Origin: CAYXGZ01 sp964464755
GTDB lineage: Bacteria; Planctomycetota; MHYJ01; JACPRB01
NCBI GenBank assembly: GCA_964464755.1
Contig: CAYXGZ010000015.1
Span: 1-64,000 of the forward strand
Length of the DNA stretch: 64,000 nucleotides
Reading direction: 5' to 3'
Below, in pieces: positions 16,753 to 25,786 of this stretch. The stretch's first letter is position 1; each line of letters opens with the position of its first letter. Both the position numbers and the translations under genes were made by a program. The notes below the pieces were generated by a model, which saw only the letters and a list, made by a program, of their open reading frames with translations, searched no databases and was not told where the DNA came from.

Positions 16753-16864
16753 AATTCGTCGATTTCGATCAAGACGCTTTTCCCGTCCCGGTGTAGGGAG
16801 CGGTGTCCCCCGAGGTCGGGCGCCCCAGGGCGCCCCGGGGGAGGCCGCCGAACCCGGAGCCGCC

Positions 16865-18226
16865 ATGAAGACCCTCCTGCCCGTCGTGACCGTCCTCCTC
16901 CTCGTCGGCGCCACCGAGTCCCGCTCCCAGGCCGCCGCCAAGGACCCGGCCGTCATCTGGAAGGTCGCGCTCCAGAGCGACTCCAAGGGCTCCGCCGCGG
17001 CCGAGGACCTCGACGGGGACGGCCGGCCCGACGTGGCCTTCGGCACCTACTTCAACGACGAGCACGTCTACGCCCTCGGCGGCAAGGACGGCCGCCTCCT
17101 CTGGAAGCGCAAGTCCCAGTCCGGCCCCTTCGACGCCTCCGTCACCATCGCCGACCTCGACGGCGACGGCCGCCCCGAGCTCCTCTCGGGCGACTCCTCC
17201 ACCGGCAAGGTCTTCTGCTGGGACCCCGCCGGCAAGGAGCTCTGGGGCATCCCCCTCCCGAACAGCACCGACTCGCCCCTCGCCATCGGCGACCTCGACG
17301 GCGACGGCAAGCCCGAGATCGCCGTCGGCTCGATGTGGAAGCAGAACGGCCTGGGCGACCTCAGCGTCTACCGCGCCTCGACCCGCGAGCTGCTCTGGCG
17401 CCGCGAGGTGAAGGGCTGCGTCCAGTCCGAGCCCGTCCTCGTCGACCTCGACCAGGACGGCGGGCTCGACGTCCTCGTCACCTCCTGGCGCGGCGACCGC
17501 TGCATCCACGCCTTCCGGGGCCGCGACGGCGCCCCCCTCTGGAAGTTCGAGACCGCCGGCGACGACAAGTCCATGGGCATGTACCACGGCGTTACGGTCG
17601 TCGGCGACGGCAAGTCGCTCCGCATCCTCATGCCGACCTGCGACGGGGACATCTACGCGCTCGACGCCGCCGGCCGCCTCGCGTGGAAGCGCTACGTCGA
17701 CGGCGAGTACTTCTTCGGCCCCGGCGCCGCGGGGGACCTGGATGGCGACGGGAAGCTGGAGTACCTCGTCTCGGGGCACGGCCTCCGCGCCTTGAGCGCC
17801 GAGGACGGCCGGGAGCTCTGGTCCCGCACCTGGGACCTCCCCGGCGGCGTCCTCGAGCGCGGCGTCGCCCTCGCCGACATGAACGGCGACGGCCGCCTGG
17901 ACGTGATCGGGGCGGTCGGCCGGAAGATGCTCGTCCTCGACGGCCGCAGCGGGAAGGACCTCGCCTCCTTCGAGGTGCCCCTCGAGGGCGCCGAGGGGTC
18001 CCAGCACATCTCGTCGGCCCCCGTGGTCGCCGATTTCGACGGCGACGGGAAACTGGACGTCTTCTTCGTCGCGGGAAGAGGTTACAGTGGGGACGGAGAG
18101 TACGCGCCCACGTTGAACAAGGGGACCGCCTACGCCGTCCGCCTGGGCTCGGCGGGCGGCCCGGGGTGGAGGATGTTCCGCGGGAACCTCCGCCGGACCG
18201 GAACCCCGGACGCGGCCGCCAAGTAA
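16865..18226 (+). CDS. Secreted FG-GAP/VCBS repeat (beta-propeller) protein
   Basis: 453 aa with a signal peptide (cleavage likely after SQAAA, about residue 25). It has at least seven repeats containing the calcium-binding core DLDGDGRPD or DFDGDGKLD, as in FG-GAP/VCBS propellers. Such proteins are abundant in Planctomycetota and act outside the cytoplasm, probably as adhesion or substrate-binding modules. ATG 16865 follows a GGAGCC. It ends 14 bp before the HEAT/VWA gene and is probably co-transcribed with it. Confidence 0.85.
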   Translation: MKTLLPVVTVLLLVGATESRSQAAAKDPAVIWKVALQSDSKGSAAAEDLDGDGRPDVAFGTYFNDEHVYALGGKDGRLLWKRKSQSGPFDASVTIADLDGDGRPELLSGDSSTGKVFCWDPAGKELWGIPLPNSTDSPLAIGDLDGDGKPEIAVGSMWKQNGLGDLSVYRASTRELLWRREVKGCVQSEPVLVDLDQDGGLDVLVTSWRGDRCIHAFRGRDGAPLWKFETAGDDKSMGMYHGVTVVGDGKSLRILMPTCDGDIYALDAAGRLAWKRYVDGEYFFGPGAAGDLDGDGKLEYLVSGHGLRALSAEDGRELWSRTWDLPGGVLERGVALADMNGDGRLDVIGAVGRKMLVLDGRSGKDLASFEVPLEGAEGSQHISSAPVVADFDGDGKLDVFFVAGRGYSGDGEYAPTLNKGTAYAVRLGSAGGPGWRMFRGNLRRTGTPDAAAK

Positions 18227-18240
18227 CGCGAGGAGACACC

Positions 18241-20130
18241 ATGATCCCGATCCTCTTGCTCGCCCTGGTCGCGCAGGCCGGGGATCTCGCCGGGCTCCGC
18301 AAGCAGTTCGAGGCGGAACGCGCCCTGCCGTTCCTGCAGCGCTACGGGACCCTCTCCCAGGTCGGCGAGCTCAAGACCCCGGAGGCGGCCGAGTTCCTGG
18401 GCCAGGTCTTCGACGCGGACTCCGACGCGAGCGTGAAGTCCTACGCCCTCTACTGCCTCGGGACCTGCGGGGGCCCCGAGGCCGCCCGCCGGCTCTGCCG
18501 CATCGCCCGCGACGAGTCGATGGAGATCAGCCTCCGCATGACCGCCGTGGCCTCCGCGGCCCGGACCCGGGTCAAGGAGGGAGTCGACCTGGCGGTCTCC
18601 ATCGCCCGGGACCGGAACCCCGCCAACGCGCTCCGCGCCGGAGCGCTGGCCGCCCTCGTGGACGCCGATCTCAAGGACACGGAGTCCCTCTGGCGGGAGT
18701 CGCTGGCCGACGAGATGCCCTACGTGCGGGCCTACGCCCTGCGGGCCCTCGCCCCGCTGAAGGACGCCGCGATCCTCGACCTGGCCCGCAAGGCGCTCCT
18801 CGACTCCCGCGAGGCCGCCGAGGTGCGATCCGCGTCCATCGTCCCCTGGACCGCGGTCGGCGGGGCCGTGGGCGTCGCCAACCTGCTGGCGGCCGCGCCG
18901 GTGGCCGACTGCAATCTCCGGGGCGAGCTCGAGGCGGCCCTCGTCGCCGTCGCCAACGGCGGGGCGCTCGACGCCCTGCTCGCGGGGCTGAAGCGGACCG
19001 ATCCGGCGATCCGCGCCCTGGCGGTCCGCGCCCTCGGAGCCACGCGGGCCCCGGCGGGCGTCGAGCCCGTGGAGGCCGCGATCCGGGACCGGGAAGTCGT
19101 CGTCCGCATCGCCGCCCTGGAGGCCGTCGCCGCCCGTCACACCGCCGAGAGCGCCGAGCTGCTCCGCCGCGAGGCCGCCCGCGGGGACGACGAGGCCTCC
19201 CTCGTCGCGATCTCGCTCCTCGACCGCTACCCCTCGGACGCGACCGTCGCGCTGCTCGTGAAGCTGGCGGACCAGGGCCTGAAGATGGCGCACTACATGA
19301 CGGTCCTCGACGTCCTCGGCCGCCTGAAGCGGCCCGAGGCGCTCGGGATCTTCGAGCGGGCCCTCGATCGGAGGGACTGGCCGGTCCGCTCCGCGGCGAT
19401 CCAGGGCCTCCGGGGCATCCACGCGAAGGAATCGATCGACCTGCTGATCGGCCGGATCTCGAAGGAGGAGGGCCGCCTCCACGGCGACGTTCTCTCCGCC
19501 CTCGGCGTGCTCACGGGCAAGGACCTCGGCCCGAAGCAGGGACCCTGGGTCGAGTGGTGGAAGGTCGCCCGCGAGGCGTTCACGTTCCCCGCCCCCGCGG
19601 GGGCCGGGCCGCGGGCCACCGTCACCTACCACGGGCTGCCCGTCGTGAGCCGCCGCCTCGCGTTCTGCCTCGACGTCTCCGGCAGCATGATGGCCGAGGT
19701 GGGGGGCTATCCCCGCCTCGAGGTCGCCAAGCGCGAGCTCGCCCGGGTCCTCTCCGCGCTCGACGCGCAGGCCCAGGCCAACCTGGTCTTCTTCCACGAC
19801 TCGCCGAAGGCCTGGCAGCCCTCGCTCGTGCCCGTCCGGCCGAACCTGGCCCGGGCGCTCGAGGCCATCAAGGCGGTCCAGGTGGGCGGCGGCACGAACG
19901 TCTTCGACTCCCTGGAGCTCGCCTTCAAGGACCGCAACGTCGACTCGATCTACCTGCTCAGCGACGGGATGCCGAACCTCGGGAAGTTCGTCCAGCCGGA
20001 CGACATCCTCAAGGAGATCCGGGCGATGAACCGCACGCGGCGGATCACGATCCACGCGGTGTCCTTCGGCCCGAACCCCTTCATGAAGCGGCTGGCCGCG
20101 GAGAACGGCGGGGAGTACGTCGAGAAGTAG
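18241..20130 (+). CDS. Secreted HEAT-repeat protein with C-terminal von Willebrand A domain
   Basis: 629 aa. A short signal-like N-terminus is followed by roughly 400 residues of HEAT-type repeats (paired helices such as EAAEFLGQVF and EALGIFERAL). The C-terminal VWA domain (about 465-629) has the MIDAS pattern DVSGSMM, a conserved Thr in GGGTNVFDSL, and SDGMPNLG. VWA domains bind ligands through a metal ion. ATG 18241 follows GAGGAGACACC. It is downstream of, and probably an operon partner of, the FG-GAP protein. Confidence 0.85.
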   Translation: MIPILLLALVAQAGDLAGLRKQFEAERALPFLQRYGTLSQVGELKTPEAAEFLGQVFDADSDASVKSYALYCLGTCGGPEAARRLCRIARDESMEISLRMTAVASAARTRVKEGVDLAVSIARDRNPANALRAGALAALVDADLKDTESLWRESLADEMPYVRAYALRALAPLKDAAILDLARKALLDSREAAEVRSASIVPWTAVGGAVGVANLLAAAPVADCNLRGELEAALVAVANGGALDALLAGLKRTDPAIRALAVRALGATRAPAGVEPVEAAIRDREVVVRIAALEAVAARHTAESAELLRREAARGDDEASLVAISLLDRYPSDATVALLVKLADQGLKMAHYMTVLDVLGRLKRPEALGIFERALDRRDWPVRSAAIQGLRGIHAKESIDLLIGRISKEEGRLHGDVLSALGVLTGKDLGPKQGPWVEWWKVAREAFTFPAPAGAGPRATVTYHGLPVVSRRLAFCLDVSGSMMAEVGGYPRLEVAKRELARVLSALDAQAQANLVFFHDSPKAWQPSLVPVRPNLARALEAIKAVQVGGGTNVFDSLELAFKDRNVDSIYLLSDGMPNLGKFVQPDDILKEIRAMNRTRRITIHAVSFGPNPFMKRLAAENGGEYVEK

Positions 20131-22317
20131 CTAGCGGGACTTCTCGACGGCCTCGCGGACCCGGCCCAGTTCCTCCTCGATGGTCTGGCGCACGCCCGGG
20201 AAGGTGGCCGACAGCTCGAGGGCCCGCCGCAGATCGGACTCCGCCTGCTCGAGGAGCTTCCTCGCCGGCCCGGGGGCCTGGCCCTCGGCGAGCATCCGCC
20301 GGTCGATCGCCATGCAGAGCAGGAACGCAGCATTCGTGGGATCCCCCTTGACGCAATGGAGGTCGTCCTCGAGCGCCCCCGCGTAGTCGGCGGCCACGCG
20401 CCGGACCCAGGCCCGCACGGAGTGGCCCGAGACCCAGCCCGGCCGCAAACGGAGCACCTCGTCGCAATCCTCGAGCGCCCCCTTCATGTTGTTCGCGTAC
20501 ACCCGGGCCTGCGCGCGGTAGCTGCGGGAGAAGATGTCGTTCGGGTTGACCTGGAGGGCGGCGTCGCAGTCGAGGCTGGCCTGGGTCCACTGCTCCTGGA
20601 TGAACCTGGAGTAGCCGCGGGCGCGGTAGGCCTTCCCGAAGTGGGGCATGAGGCGGAGCGCCTCGGTCTGCCACTTCTCGGCCTCGGGACCGGCCCCGGT
20701 CATCCAGCCGATCCAGTAGCAGGCCTCCTCGGACGGCGCGGAGCGGTGCTCCTTCTTGAGGAACTCGACCGCGCCGTCGAAGTCGTTCTCGCCGTAGCCC
20801 TTCATCAGCGCCGTCGAGATCACCCGGGCCGTCTCCAGCTCCTCGGGGCGGAAGAACGCGTCGGCTGCGCCCCCGGGGAGCCGGCCCTTCTGGAGGGCCT
20901 CGCGGGCCCGCCGGACCTCCTCGTCGAAGACCTGCTGGGTCTCCGGCCGCATCCGGTCGATGTACCTCGCCCGCTCCTGGCGTTCCAGCCGCAGCCACCC
21001 GACCAGGGACCAGCCGGCGGCGAAGTCGGGGGCCAAGTCGACGGCCCGGGTCGCGTCGGCGAGCGCGCCGTCGAGATCCTCGATCCACTGCCGGCCGCGG
21101 GCCCGGACGTACCAGGCCTGGGGCAGTCCCGGGTGGGCCTCGAGGAACGCGCCGAGCTCCGAGATCGATTTCTCGATGGCCGCGCGCGTCTCGCGGGGAT
21201 CCGTCTGCGCCTGGCTCCAGCGCTGGCGCTTCAGCAGCAGGTCGGCCCAGAGCTTGGACAGGTCCTGCAGGACCCGCTCGCGCTCCTCCGACTGGCGGCG
21301 CTCCTCGGCCCGGGCCTGCGAGCTCCGGACGACCTGGACGACGACGAGCCCGGCCACGCCCAGGGCGAGGACGCTCGCGACCAGGGCGAGGGTCCGGCGG
21401 CGCACCCAGCGGGCCGCCGCCGAGGGGCGGGTCGTCTCGATCCTCCGGCCCTCGAGGTAGCGCGAGAGCTCGTCGGCGAACTCGCGCGCGGAGGCGAAGC
21501 GGCGGGCCGGGTCCTTCTCCATCGCCTTCAGCACGAGGGTCTCCAGCTCGGGCGGGACGCCCGGGGCGTGCCGCGACGGGGGAGGGGGATCCACCTGGCG
21601 CACCTGGTCCAGCAGGTCGGCGAGGTTCGTCTCCGTCCACGGGGGCCGGCCCGCGAGGAGGCGGTAGAGGGTCGCGCCCAGCCCGTACACGTCGGTCCGG
21701 ACGTCCGAGCGCCTCCCGGCGGCCTGCTCCGGGGCCATGTACAGCGGGGTGCCGATCGTGGCCCCGGTCCGGGTCAGAGACGAGCCCGGCTCGAGCTCCT
21801 TCGCGAGCCCGAAGTCCGTGACCCAGACGTTCCGGTCGCGGTCGTAGAGGAGGTTGGCGGGCTTCAGGTCCCGGTGGACGATCCCCTGCGAATGGGCGTA
21901 CTCGACGGCCTCGGCGGCCTGCCGCACGGCCTCCGCGGCCTCGCGCGGCGGGAGCTCCACGTCCTCGAGGGTCTTCCCCTCGATGAGGCGCATCGAGAGG
22001 TAGGGGGTGCCGTCCACCTCCCCGACCTCGTGGACGGGGACGATGTGCGGGTGCGAGAGCCGGGCGGCGAGCTTCGCCTCGCGGGAGAAGCGGGCCAGGA
22101 GCTTCTCGTTGTCCGTGTGGAGGATCTTCAGCGCGACGACGCGGCCGAGGTCCTCCTCGAGGGCCCGGTAGACGGCGCCCGCGCCGCCGCGGCCGATCTG
22201 CTCCTGCAGCAGGAAGCGCCCGAAGCGCCCCGAGCGGCGGGGGCCCGGGCCCTCCGCGTCGGGCGCGGGGCCGGAGAGCAGCCGGCGGAGCCGGTCGAGC
22301 GAGTCGTTCGAGCTCAC
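20131..22317 (-). CDS. Membrane Ser/Thr protein kinase with TPR sensor region
   Basis: 728 aa. The N-terminal Hanks-type kinase domain (about 33-290) has a glycine loop GRGGAGAVY, Lys64, HRDLKPAN with catalytic Asp150, DFG at 168-170 and APE. A membrane helix (about 309-330) precedes an extracytoplasmic TPR-rich region. The GTG start at 22317 overlaps the stop of the ECF sigma gene by 4 bp (GTGA), so the two are co-translated. ECF sigma/kinase pairs are typical of Planctomycetota and probably form a signalling unit in which the kinase controls the sigma factor; that is inference. Confidence 0.92.
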   Translation of the reverse strand: MSSNDSLDRLRRLLSGPAPDAEGPGPRRSGRFGRFLLQEQIGRGGAGAVYRALEEDLGRVVALKILHTDNEKLLARFSREAKLAARLSHPHIVPVHEVGEVDGTPYLSMRLIEGKTLEDVELPPREAAEAVRQAAEAVEYAHSQGIVHRDLKPANLLYDRDRNVWVTDFGLAKELEPGSSLTRTGATIGTPLYMAPEQAAGRRSDVRTDVYGLGATLYRLLAGRPPWTETNLADLLDQVRQVDPPPPSRHAPGVPPELETLVLKAMEKDPARRFASAREFADELSRYLEGRRIETTRPSAAARWVRRRTLALVASVLALGVAGLVVVQVVRSSQARAEERRQSEERERVLQDLSKLWADLLLKRQRWSQAQTDPRETRAAIEKSISELGAFLEAHPGLPQAWYVRARGRQWIEDLDGALADATRAVDLAPDFAAGWSLVGWLRLERQERARYIDRMRPETQQVFDEEVRRAREALQKGRLPGGAADAFFRPEELETARVISTALMKGYGENDFDGAVEFLKKEHRSAPSEEACYWIGWMTGAGPEAEKWQTEALRLMPHFGKAYRARGYSRFIQEQWTQASLDCDAALQVNPNDIFSRSYRAQARVYANNMKGALEDCDEVLRLRPGWVSGHSVRAWVRRVAADYAGALEDDLHCVKGDPTNAAFLLCMAIDRRMLAEGQAPGPARKLLEQAESDLRRALELSATFPGVRQTIEEELGRVREAVEKSR

Positions 22318-23051
22318 GTCCCGAGGATCTCCCCGAGCTCGCGCTCGACCTCGCCCTCGGTGGCGACGTAGTCCCGGATCCGCTCGCGGAGGAACTGCCG
22401 CAGCAGGCGGCGGCAGTAGGCGAGGCGGTTGCGCACGTCGTGGACCTTGAGGTCGAGCCGGCCGGCGACCTCCGCGTAGCCGGGCTCCGCCTCGGCCCCG
22501 GGCTGGAAGCAGTAGGCCCGGAGGATCTCGAGGTACGCGGCCTTGCCCTCGCGGGCGAGGAAGGCCTCGAGGTCCCGCAGCGCGGCCTCCATCACGGCGG
22601 CGACCCAGGCCCGGTCGAAGGCCGCCTCGGGGTCCTCGGCGCGCTCGGAGCGCAGGTCGGAGCCGAGGCCGGGCGCGGAGAGGTCGAGCTGGAAGACGCG
22701 GTGGCCGGCGCGGTCCCGGAACTCGTCGCGGCGGGCGTTCGAGAGGTAGTTGCGCAGGGCGCGCTTGAGGTAGGCGCGGAAGCTGCCGCGCTCGGGGCAG
22801 AGGCGGGCCCACGCGCCCTTGGTGAGCAGGCCGACGAAGAAGCCCTGGGCGAGGTCCTCGGCGTCCTGGACGCTCCGGCCGCCGGAGCGCCGGATGAACG
22901 CGAAGACGGGCTTCCAGTAGGCCTGGCAGAGGCGCTCGAGGCTTTGGCGGCACCCGGGGCTGGAGGGATCCGCGGCCGCGGCGATGTCCGTCCAGAGCGT
23001 GGTCTGGAAGCGGCTGCCGGCGCCGTCGAGTTCGGTGGGGGGGCTGGTCAT
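22314..23051 (-). CDS. ECF-type RNA polymerase sigma factor
   Basis: 245 aa. Sigma region 2 is visible as YWKPVFAFIRR through DAEDLAQGFFVGLL, and region 4 as GYAEVAGRLDLKVHDVRNRLAYCRRLLR. The opening TTLWTDIAAA-DPSSPG is typical of the planctomycete ECF groups linked to Ser/Thr kinases. TAGGAT at 23066-23071 (minus strand) precedes the start by 15 nt. The gene is translationally coupled to the downstream kinase. There is no cognate anti-sigma gene. Confidence 0.9.
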   Translation of the reverse strand: MTSPPTELDGAGSRFQTTLWTDIAAAADPSSPGCRQSLERLCQAYWKPVFAFIRRSGGRSVQDAEDLAQGFFVGLLTKGAWARLCPERGSFRAYLKRALRNYLSNARRDEFRDRAGHRVFQLDLSAPGLGSDLRSERAEDPEAAFDRAWVAAVMEAALRDLEAFLAREGKAAYLEILRAYCFQPGAEAEPGYAEVAGRLDLKVHDVRNRLAYCRRLLRQFLRERIRDYVATEGEVERELGEILGT

Positions 23052-23089
23052 GAGGGCTCGAGGAGGATCCTACCAGATGCCCCGCGGGC

Positions 23090-23368
23090 TTAGCGCGCGC
23101 GGACGGTGCCGACGAAGGCCAGCCCCAGGCCCACGAGGAAGAACACCGATCCGAGCCGAATGGGCCAAGCTGGCGGAGTGAATGTCAGATCCGCCTCCAA
23201 CCGGTCGTGGATCGCAGCTCGCCGGTGGTCGTCGGGCCCGTTCCACTCTTGGGAGGTCCAGCCTCGGGCAATCGCATCTACGAGCGGATTCGGTAATCCC
23301 GTCTGAAATCGATTCGGAATCGGTGAGTCCAGAGTCCTGGATTGTTGGTTGCTGGGCGCAGTCGGGGA
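23090..23368 (-). pseudogene. Remnant of a small membrane protein related to the DUF3592 gene
   Basis: A frame with no ATG or GTG start ends at 23090 in a membrane helix (LGSVFFLVGLGLAF) followed by a short basic tail. About 33 bp here are nearly identical to the 3' part of the DUF3592 gene at 24408-24821. Upstream of this the frame is not recognisable. I read it as a 5'-truncated duplicate; a 36-aa product from TTG 23200 is a less likely alternative. Confidence 0.35.
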
Positions 23369-23410
23369 TCAGCGCCCTCGAGCCGCCGCAAGTGACGTAA
23401 GATGATCTCC

Positions 23411-23686
23411 ATGGAACTGCTCCCGAGCGGGCTCCAGCCCCTGGTCGACTACGAAGTCGAAAGATACGAGATTCCCGACGGCTTGGAGGCGATCCTCCGC
23501 AGGGGGGAGCACCTGGTTTCACACGCCGGGTACACGTTCTCCGGGTGCATCTGGTTCGATGCCCAGTCTGGGACGTTCAAGGAGAGCGTCTGGAAGAAAG
23601 GTCGCTGCGTTCACACCCTGGAAGCCAAGACCCTAGGCGATGTCGTGAACGCGGCGATGTTCATGTTCTATCCCCCTCCGCGGTGA
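23411..23686 (+). CDS. Uncharacterised small protein
   Basis: 91 aa, soluble, mixed alpha/beta, no recognised family. ATG 23411 is preferred over an ATG nine bases earlier because TAAGAT (23398-23403) then lies 7 nt upstream, the leaderless spacing seen for neighbouring genes. It is followed by the second GspG-like gene on the same strand. Confidence 0.55.
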   Translation: MELLPSGLQPLVDYEVERYEIPDGLEAILRRGEHLVSHAGYTFSGCIWFDAQSGTFKESVWKKGRCVHTLEAKTLGDVVNAAMFMFYPPPR

Positions 23687-23742
23687 CCCGAGGTTGGCGG
23701 TATCCGGTTCCGAACCTCGGATCGCCGGGGTAGGCTGGGGTC

Positions 23743-24231
23743 ATGGGCCTGATCGATTGGGATCGGCCGGTGCTCGCGGCGATTCAAGCCGCGCTCCTCG
23801 GGATGGCCGCCCTGATCTTGGCGCTGATCCTCTTCGCACAGTTCGCCGGGAGCAGCACCCGCCATCGCCCCATGATCAGGGCGCTGATCGAGGTCTTGCA
23901 TCAGCAGTGCGAGAACTACCGGATCCGCTACGGCTGCTACCCCCCGACCGAACCCTACGAAGGCAGCGCCAATCTCCATTACTACCTGGGTCGGGAGTGG
24001 ATCCAGGACTGCCGGCCTTTCGGCCCGATGATGGCCTTCCCTGCCGAAGTCCTCGAGGGCCGTCCCGCCGTGACGACCCCGGAACCGCCGAGGCGAGTCG
24101 TGGACGGCTGGGGCCGCCCGATCCGCTACCTCGACCCCGGCGTCCGCAATCGAAAGGGCGTGGACATCTGGTCCGAGGGCCCCGACCCGACGTCGCCCGA
24201 CGACGACATCGGGAATTGGGCGAGTGATTGA
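23743..24231 (+). CDS. GspG-like membrane protein, copy 2
   Basis: 162 aa, near-identical to the protein at 14142-14630. It has the same N-terminal membrane helix, the same GspG-type C-terminus, and also lacks a prepilin cleavage motif. The middle 236 bp are identical between copies, whereas both ends carry many substitutions, a pattern that suggests gene conversion. The promoter region (TAGGCT 6 nt before ATG) is also shared. Confidence 0.75.
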   Translation: MGLIDWDRPVLAAIQAALLGMAALILALILFAQFAGSSTRHRPMIRALIEVLHQQCENYRIRYGCYPPTEPYEGSANLHYYLGREWIQDCRPFGPMMAFPAEVLEGRPAVTTPEPPRRVVDGWGRPIRYLDPGVRNRKGVDIWSEGPDPTSPDDDIGNWASD

Positions 24232-24407
24232 TTCAGCGGCCCACAGGTGATGCGAGGCAGCGAACGCCAACGCAGTGCCTCATGAAACAACGTCAGCCCC
24301 ACGGAGATCCAACTACGGCTGCATTTGGCCGATGCAGATGACGCCCGGCTATTCCAAGAGGTGAACCCGTCGGCCATCGAGGTCTAGCTGGCGCCGCAAC
24401 CCTCGAA

Positions 24408-24821
24408 TCACCGCCCCCGGGCCGCCGGGATCGCGGTCAGGACCAGGCCCACGAGGAAGAAGACCGACCCGAGCCCGCCCAGGATCACGGCGGCCAGGTG
24501 CCGGCTCCAGAAGCGGTCGATCAGCGCGTTCGACGGGTCCTCGCGGTCGTGCAGCACCTCGACGCGCTCGCCCACGTCGTAGGCCGGCGGGCTGCTCGAC
24601 ATCGAGTCCTTGAAGCGCACCCGCTCGCCGCCCGCCACGAACTCCACCACCGCCTTGCGCCCCTTGTTCCCCGGCTCGAGGGCCACCACCACGCCCTCCG
24701 CGCGCTCCGCCCGGGCCGCGAAGTCGCGGTCGACCTTCCACGCCAGGAAGGCGCCGCCCAGCATCAACCCCCCCACGCCGAGCCAGATGAACGGGAACCA
24801 GCGGGGCAGGGGGGCGGCCAT
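24408..24821 (-). CDS. DUF3592-family membrane protein
   Basis: 137 aa with membrane helices at both ends (about 8-27 and 112-131) and a beta-rich segment between them (GVVVALEPG, AVVEFVAGGERVRF, YDVGERVEVLHDREDP). This is the layout of DUF3592 proteins, whose function is unknown. TAGGAT (24828-24833, minus strand) lies 6 nt before the start. The adjacent 24867 gene is divergent. Confidence 0.75.
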   Translation of the reverse strand: MAAPLPRWFPFIWLGVGGLMLGGAFLAWKVDRDFAARAERAEGVVVALEPGNKGRKAVVEFVAGGERVRFKDSMSSSPPAYDVGERVEVLHDREDPSNALIDRFWSRHLAAVILGGLGSVFFLVGLVLTAIPAARGR

Positions 24822-24854
24822 GCCCCGATCCTAGCCCGTCCGGGGTCCGCCGGG

Positions 24855-24860
24855 TAGTCT
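24855..24860 (+). promoter_or_regulatory. -10 element TAGTCT, leaderless-type promoter
   Basis: TAGTCT lies 6 nt before ATG 24867. Together with TAGGAT on the other strand (24828-24833) it forms a compact divergent promoter pair in a 45-bp gap. Confidence 0.5.
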
Positions 24861-24866
24861 GGGGAC

Positions 24867-25568
24867 ATGCGCCGCGACGCGGGACGGACCTTCGAGCTCC
24901 AGATCTGGGTGATGTTCGCCGCGTTCTTGTCGGTGGTCGCCGGCTCCATCTGGAAACCCTGGGGCTGGCTCGCCGGCCCGGTGGTGCTCGTCGCCGCCTT
25001 CCTCGGCGTCCTCGTGCTCGGCGCGCTCCACGCCGCCGCCGCCGCGCGGGGCAAGGCCCGCCTGCTCCGCATCGTCCGCCGCGAGGAAGCCGCCCAGCCG
25101 TGGAAGATCATCCGGGACCTGGCCTCGGACTCCTCCTTCACCGACGCCGAGAAGGACGAGGTCCGCCGGGCCGCCGCCGACCCCTCCCACCCCGCCCGCG
25201 AGGGACTCGTCGTCGCGATGTTCGGATTCGTCCCGTACTGGGAGCCCGCGGATCCCCGCACCCTGCAGCTCGCCGTGGACTGCCTCGTCGAGAAACCGGG
25301 AAGCGATGCCGCGGTCGGATTTGTCGAGCTGATCGGCTCCAAGGGGGAGGGCGGGCAGCTCGCGCGCGCCGTCCGCCTCGTCCTCGACGCCGGCACCGAC
25401 GAGGCCAAGCTCTCCGCCGCGCGACACCTGCTGTCCCGCGCCACGACGACCTACAAGCCCGGGCACGAGGTCTGCGCGGAGAAGGTCCGGGAATGGAACG
25501 CCGAGCTCGCGCCCTGGGCCCGCGAGGACTGGCAGCGCAAGGCCCTCCGGGACCTCAGCGGTTCCTAG
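24867..25568 (+). CDS. Uncharacterised membrane protein
   Basis: 233 aa. Two closely spaced N-terminal membrane helices (about 12-30 and 35-56) are followed by a cytoplasmic helical domain of about 170 residues that may be HEAT-like (repeated paired helices such as LQLAVDCLVE and LARAVRLVLD). No enzymatic motif is visible. It has a leaderless-type promoter. Confidence 0.6.
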   Translation: MRRDAGRTFELQIWVMFAAFLSVVAGSIWKPWGWLAGPVVLVAAFLGVLVLGALHAAAAARGKARLLRIVRREEAAQPWKIIRDLASDSSFTDAEKDEVRRAAADPSHPAREGLVVAMFGFVPYWEPADPRTLQLAVDCLVEKPGSDAAVGFVELIGSKGEGGQLARAVRLVLDAGTDEAKLSAARHLLSRATTTYKPGHEVCAEKVREWNAELAPWAREDWQRKALRDLSGS

Positions 25569-25599
25569 GCTCGTCCCCGGACGAGCAGGAATCGGACAG

Positions 25600-25686
25600 T
25601 CAGGTCGGCACGCCGAGGCGGGGCAGGATCCAGAGCTGGAGCGCGAGCCAGCCGACCACGACGCCGACCAGGACGAGGATCTCCAT
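25600..25686 (-). CDS. Possible 28-aa small membrane protein
   Basis: ATG 25686 opens a 28-codon frame encoding a single hydrophobic helix (VLVGVVVGWLALQLWIL) ended by PRLGVPT. GGAAGG lies shortly upstream but with tight spacing. Single-helix peptides of this form are plausible but not named. Size and lack of other support keep this tentative. Confidence 0.4.
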   Translation of the reverse strand: MEILVLVGVVVGWLALQLWILPRLGVPT

Positions 25687-25733
25687 GCCCTTCCAACCCC
25701 GCGGCGGGCGCCGGGATTCCCGGCGCCGGGGGA

Positions 25734-25762
25734 TTGCTTTCAGGAACCACGTTAACTAAAAT
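25734..25762 (+). promoter_or_regulatory. Sigma70-type promoter of the cytochrome c gene
   Basis: TTGCTT (25734-25739) and TAAAAT (25757-25762) are separated by exactly 17 bp. A GGAGG lies downstream at about 25775, before ATG 25787, so this gene has a normal leader, unlike its neighbours. A 9-bp-stem inverted repeat lies just upstream at 25707-25727. Confidence 0.6.
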
Positions 25763-25786
25763 CCCGGCCAAACCGGAGGTCCAGGC

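Noticed and set aside
20131..22953. A single 940-codon protein covering the kinase and part of the sigma gene
   Set aside because: The frame upstream of 22317 is Arg/Pro-rich noise opposite the correctly framed ECF sigma gene; the GTGA overlap marks the true kinase start.
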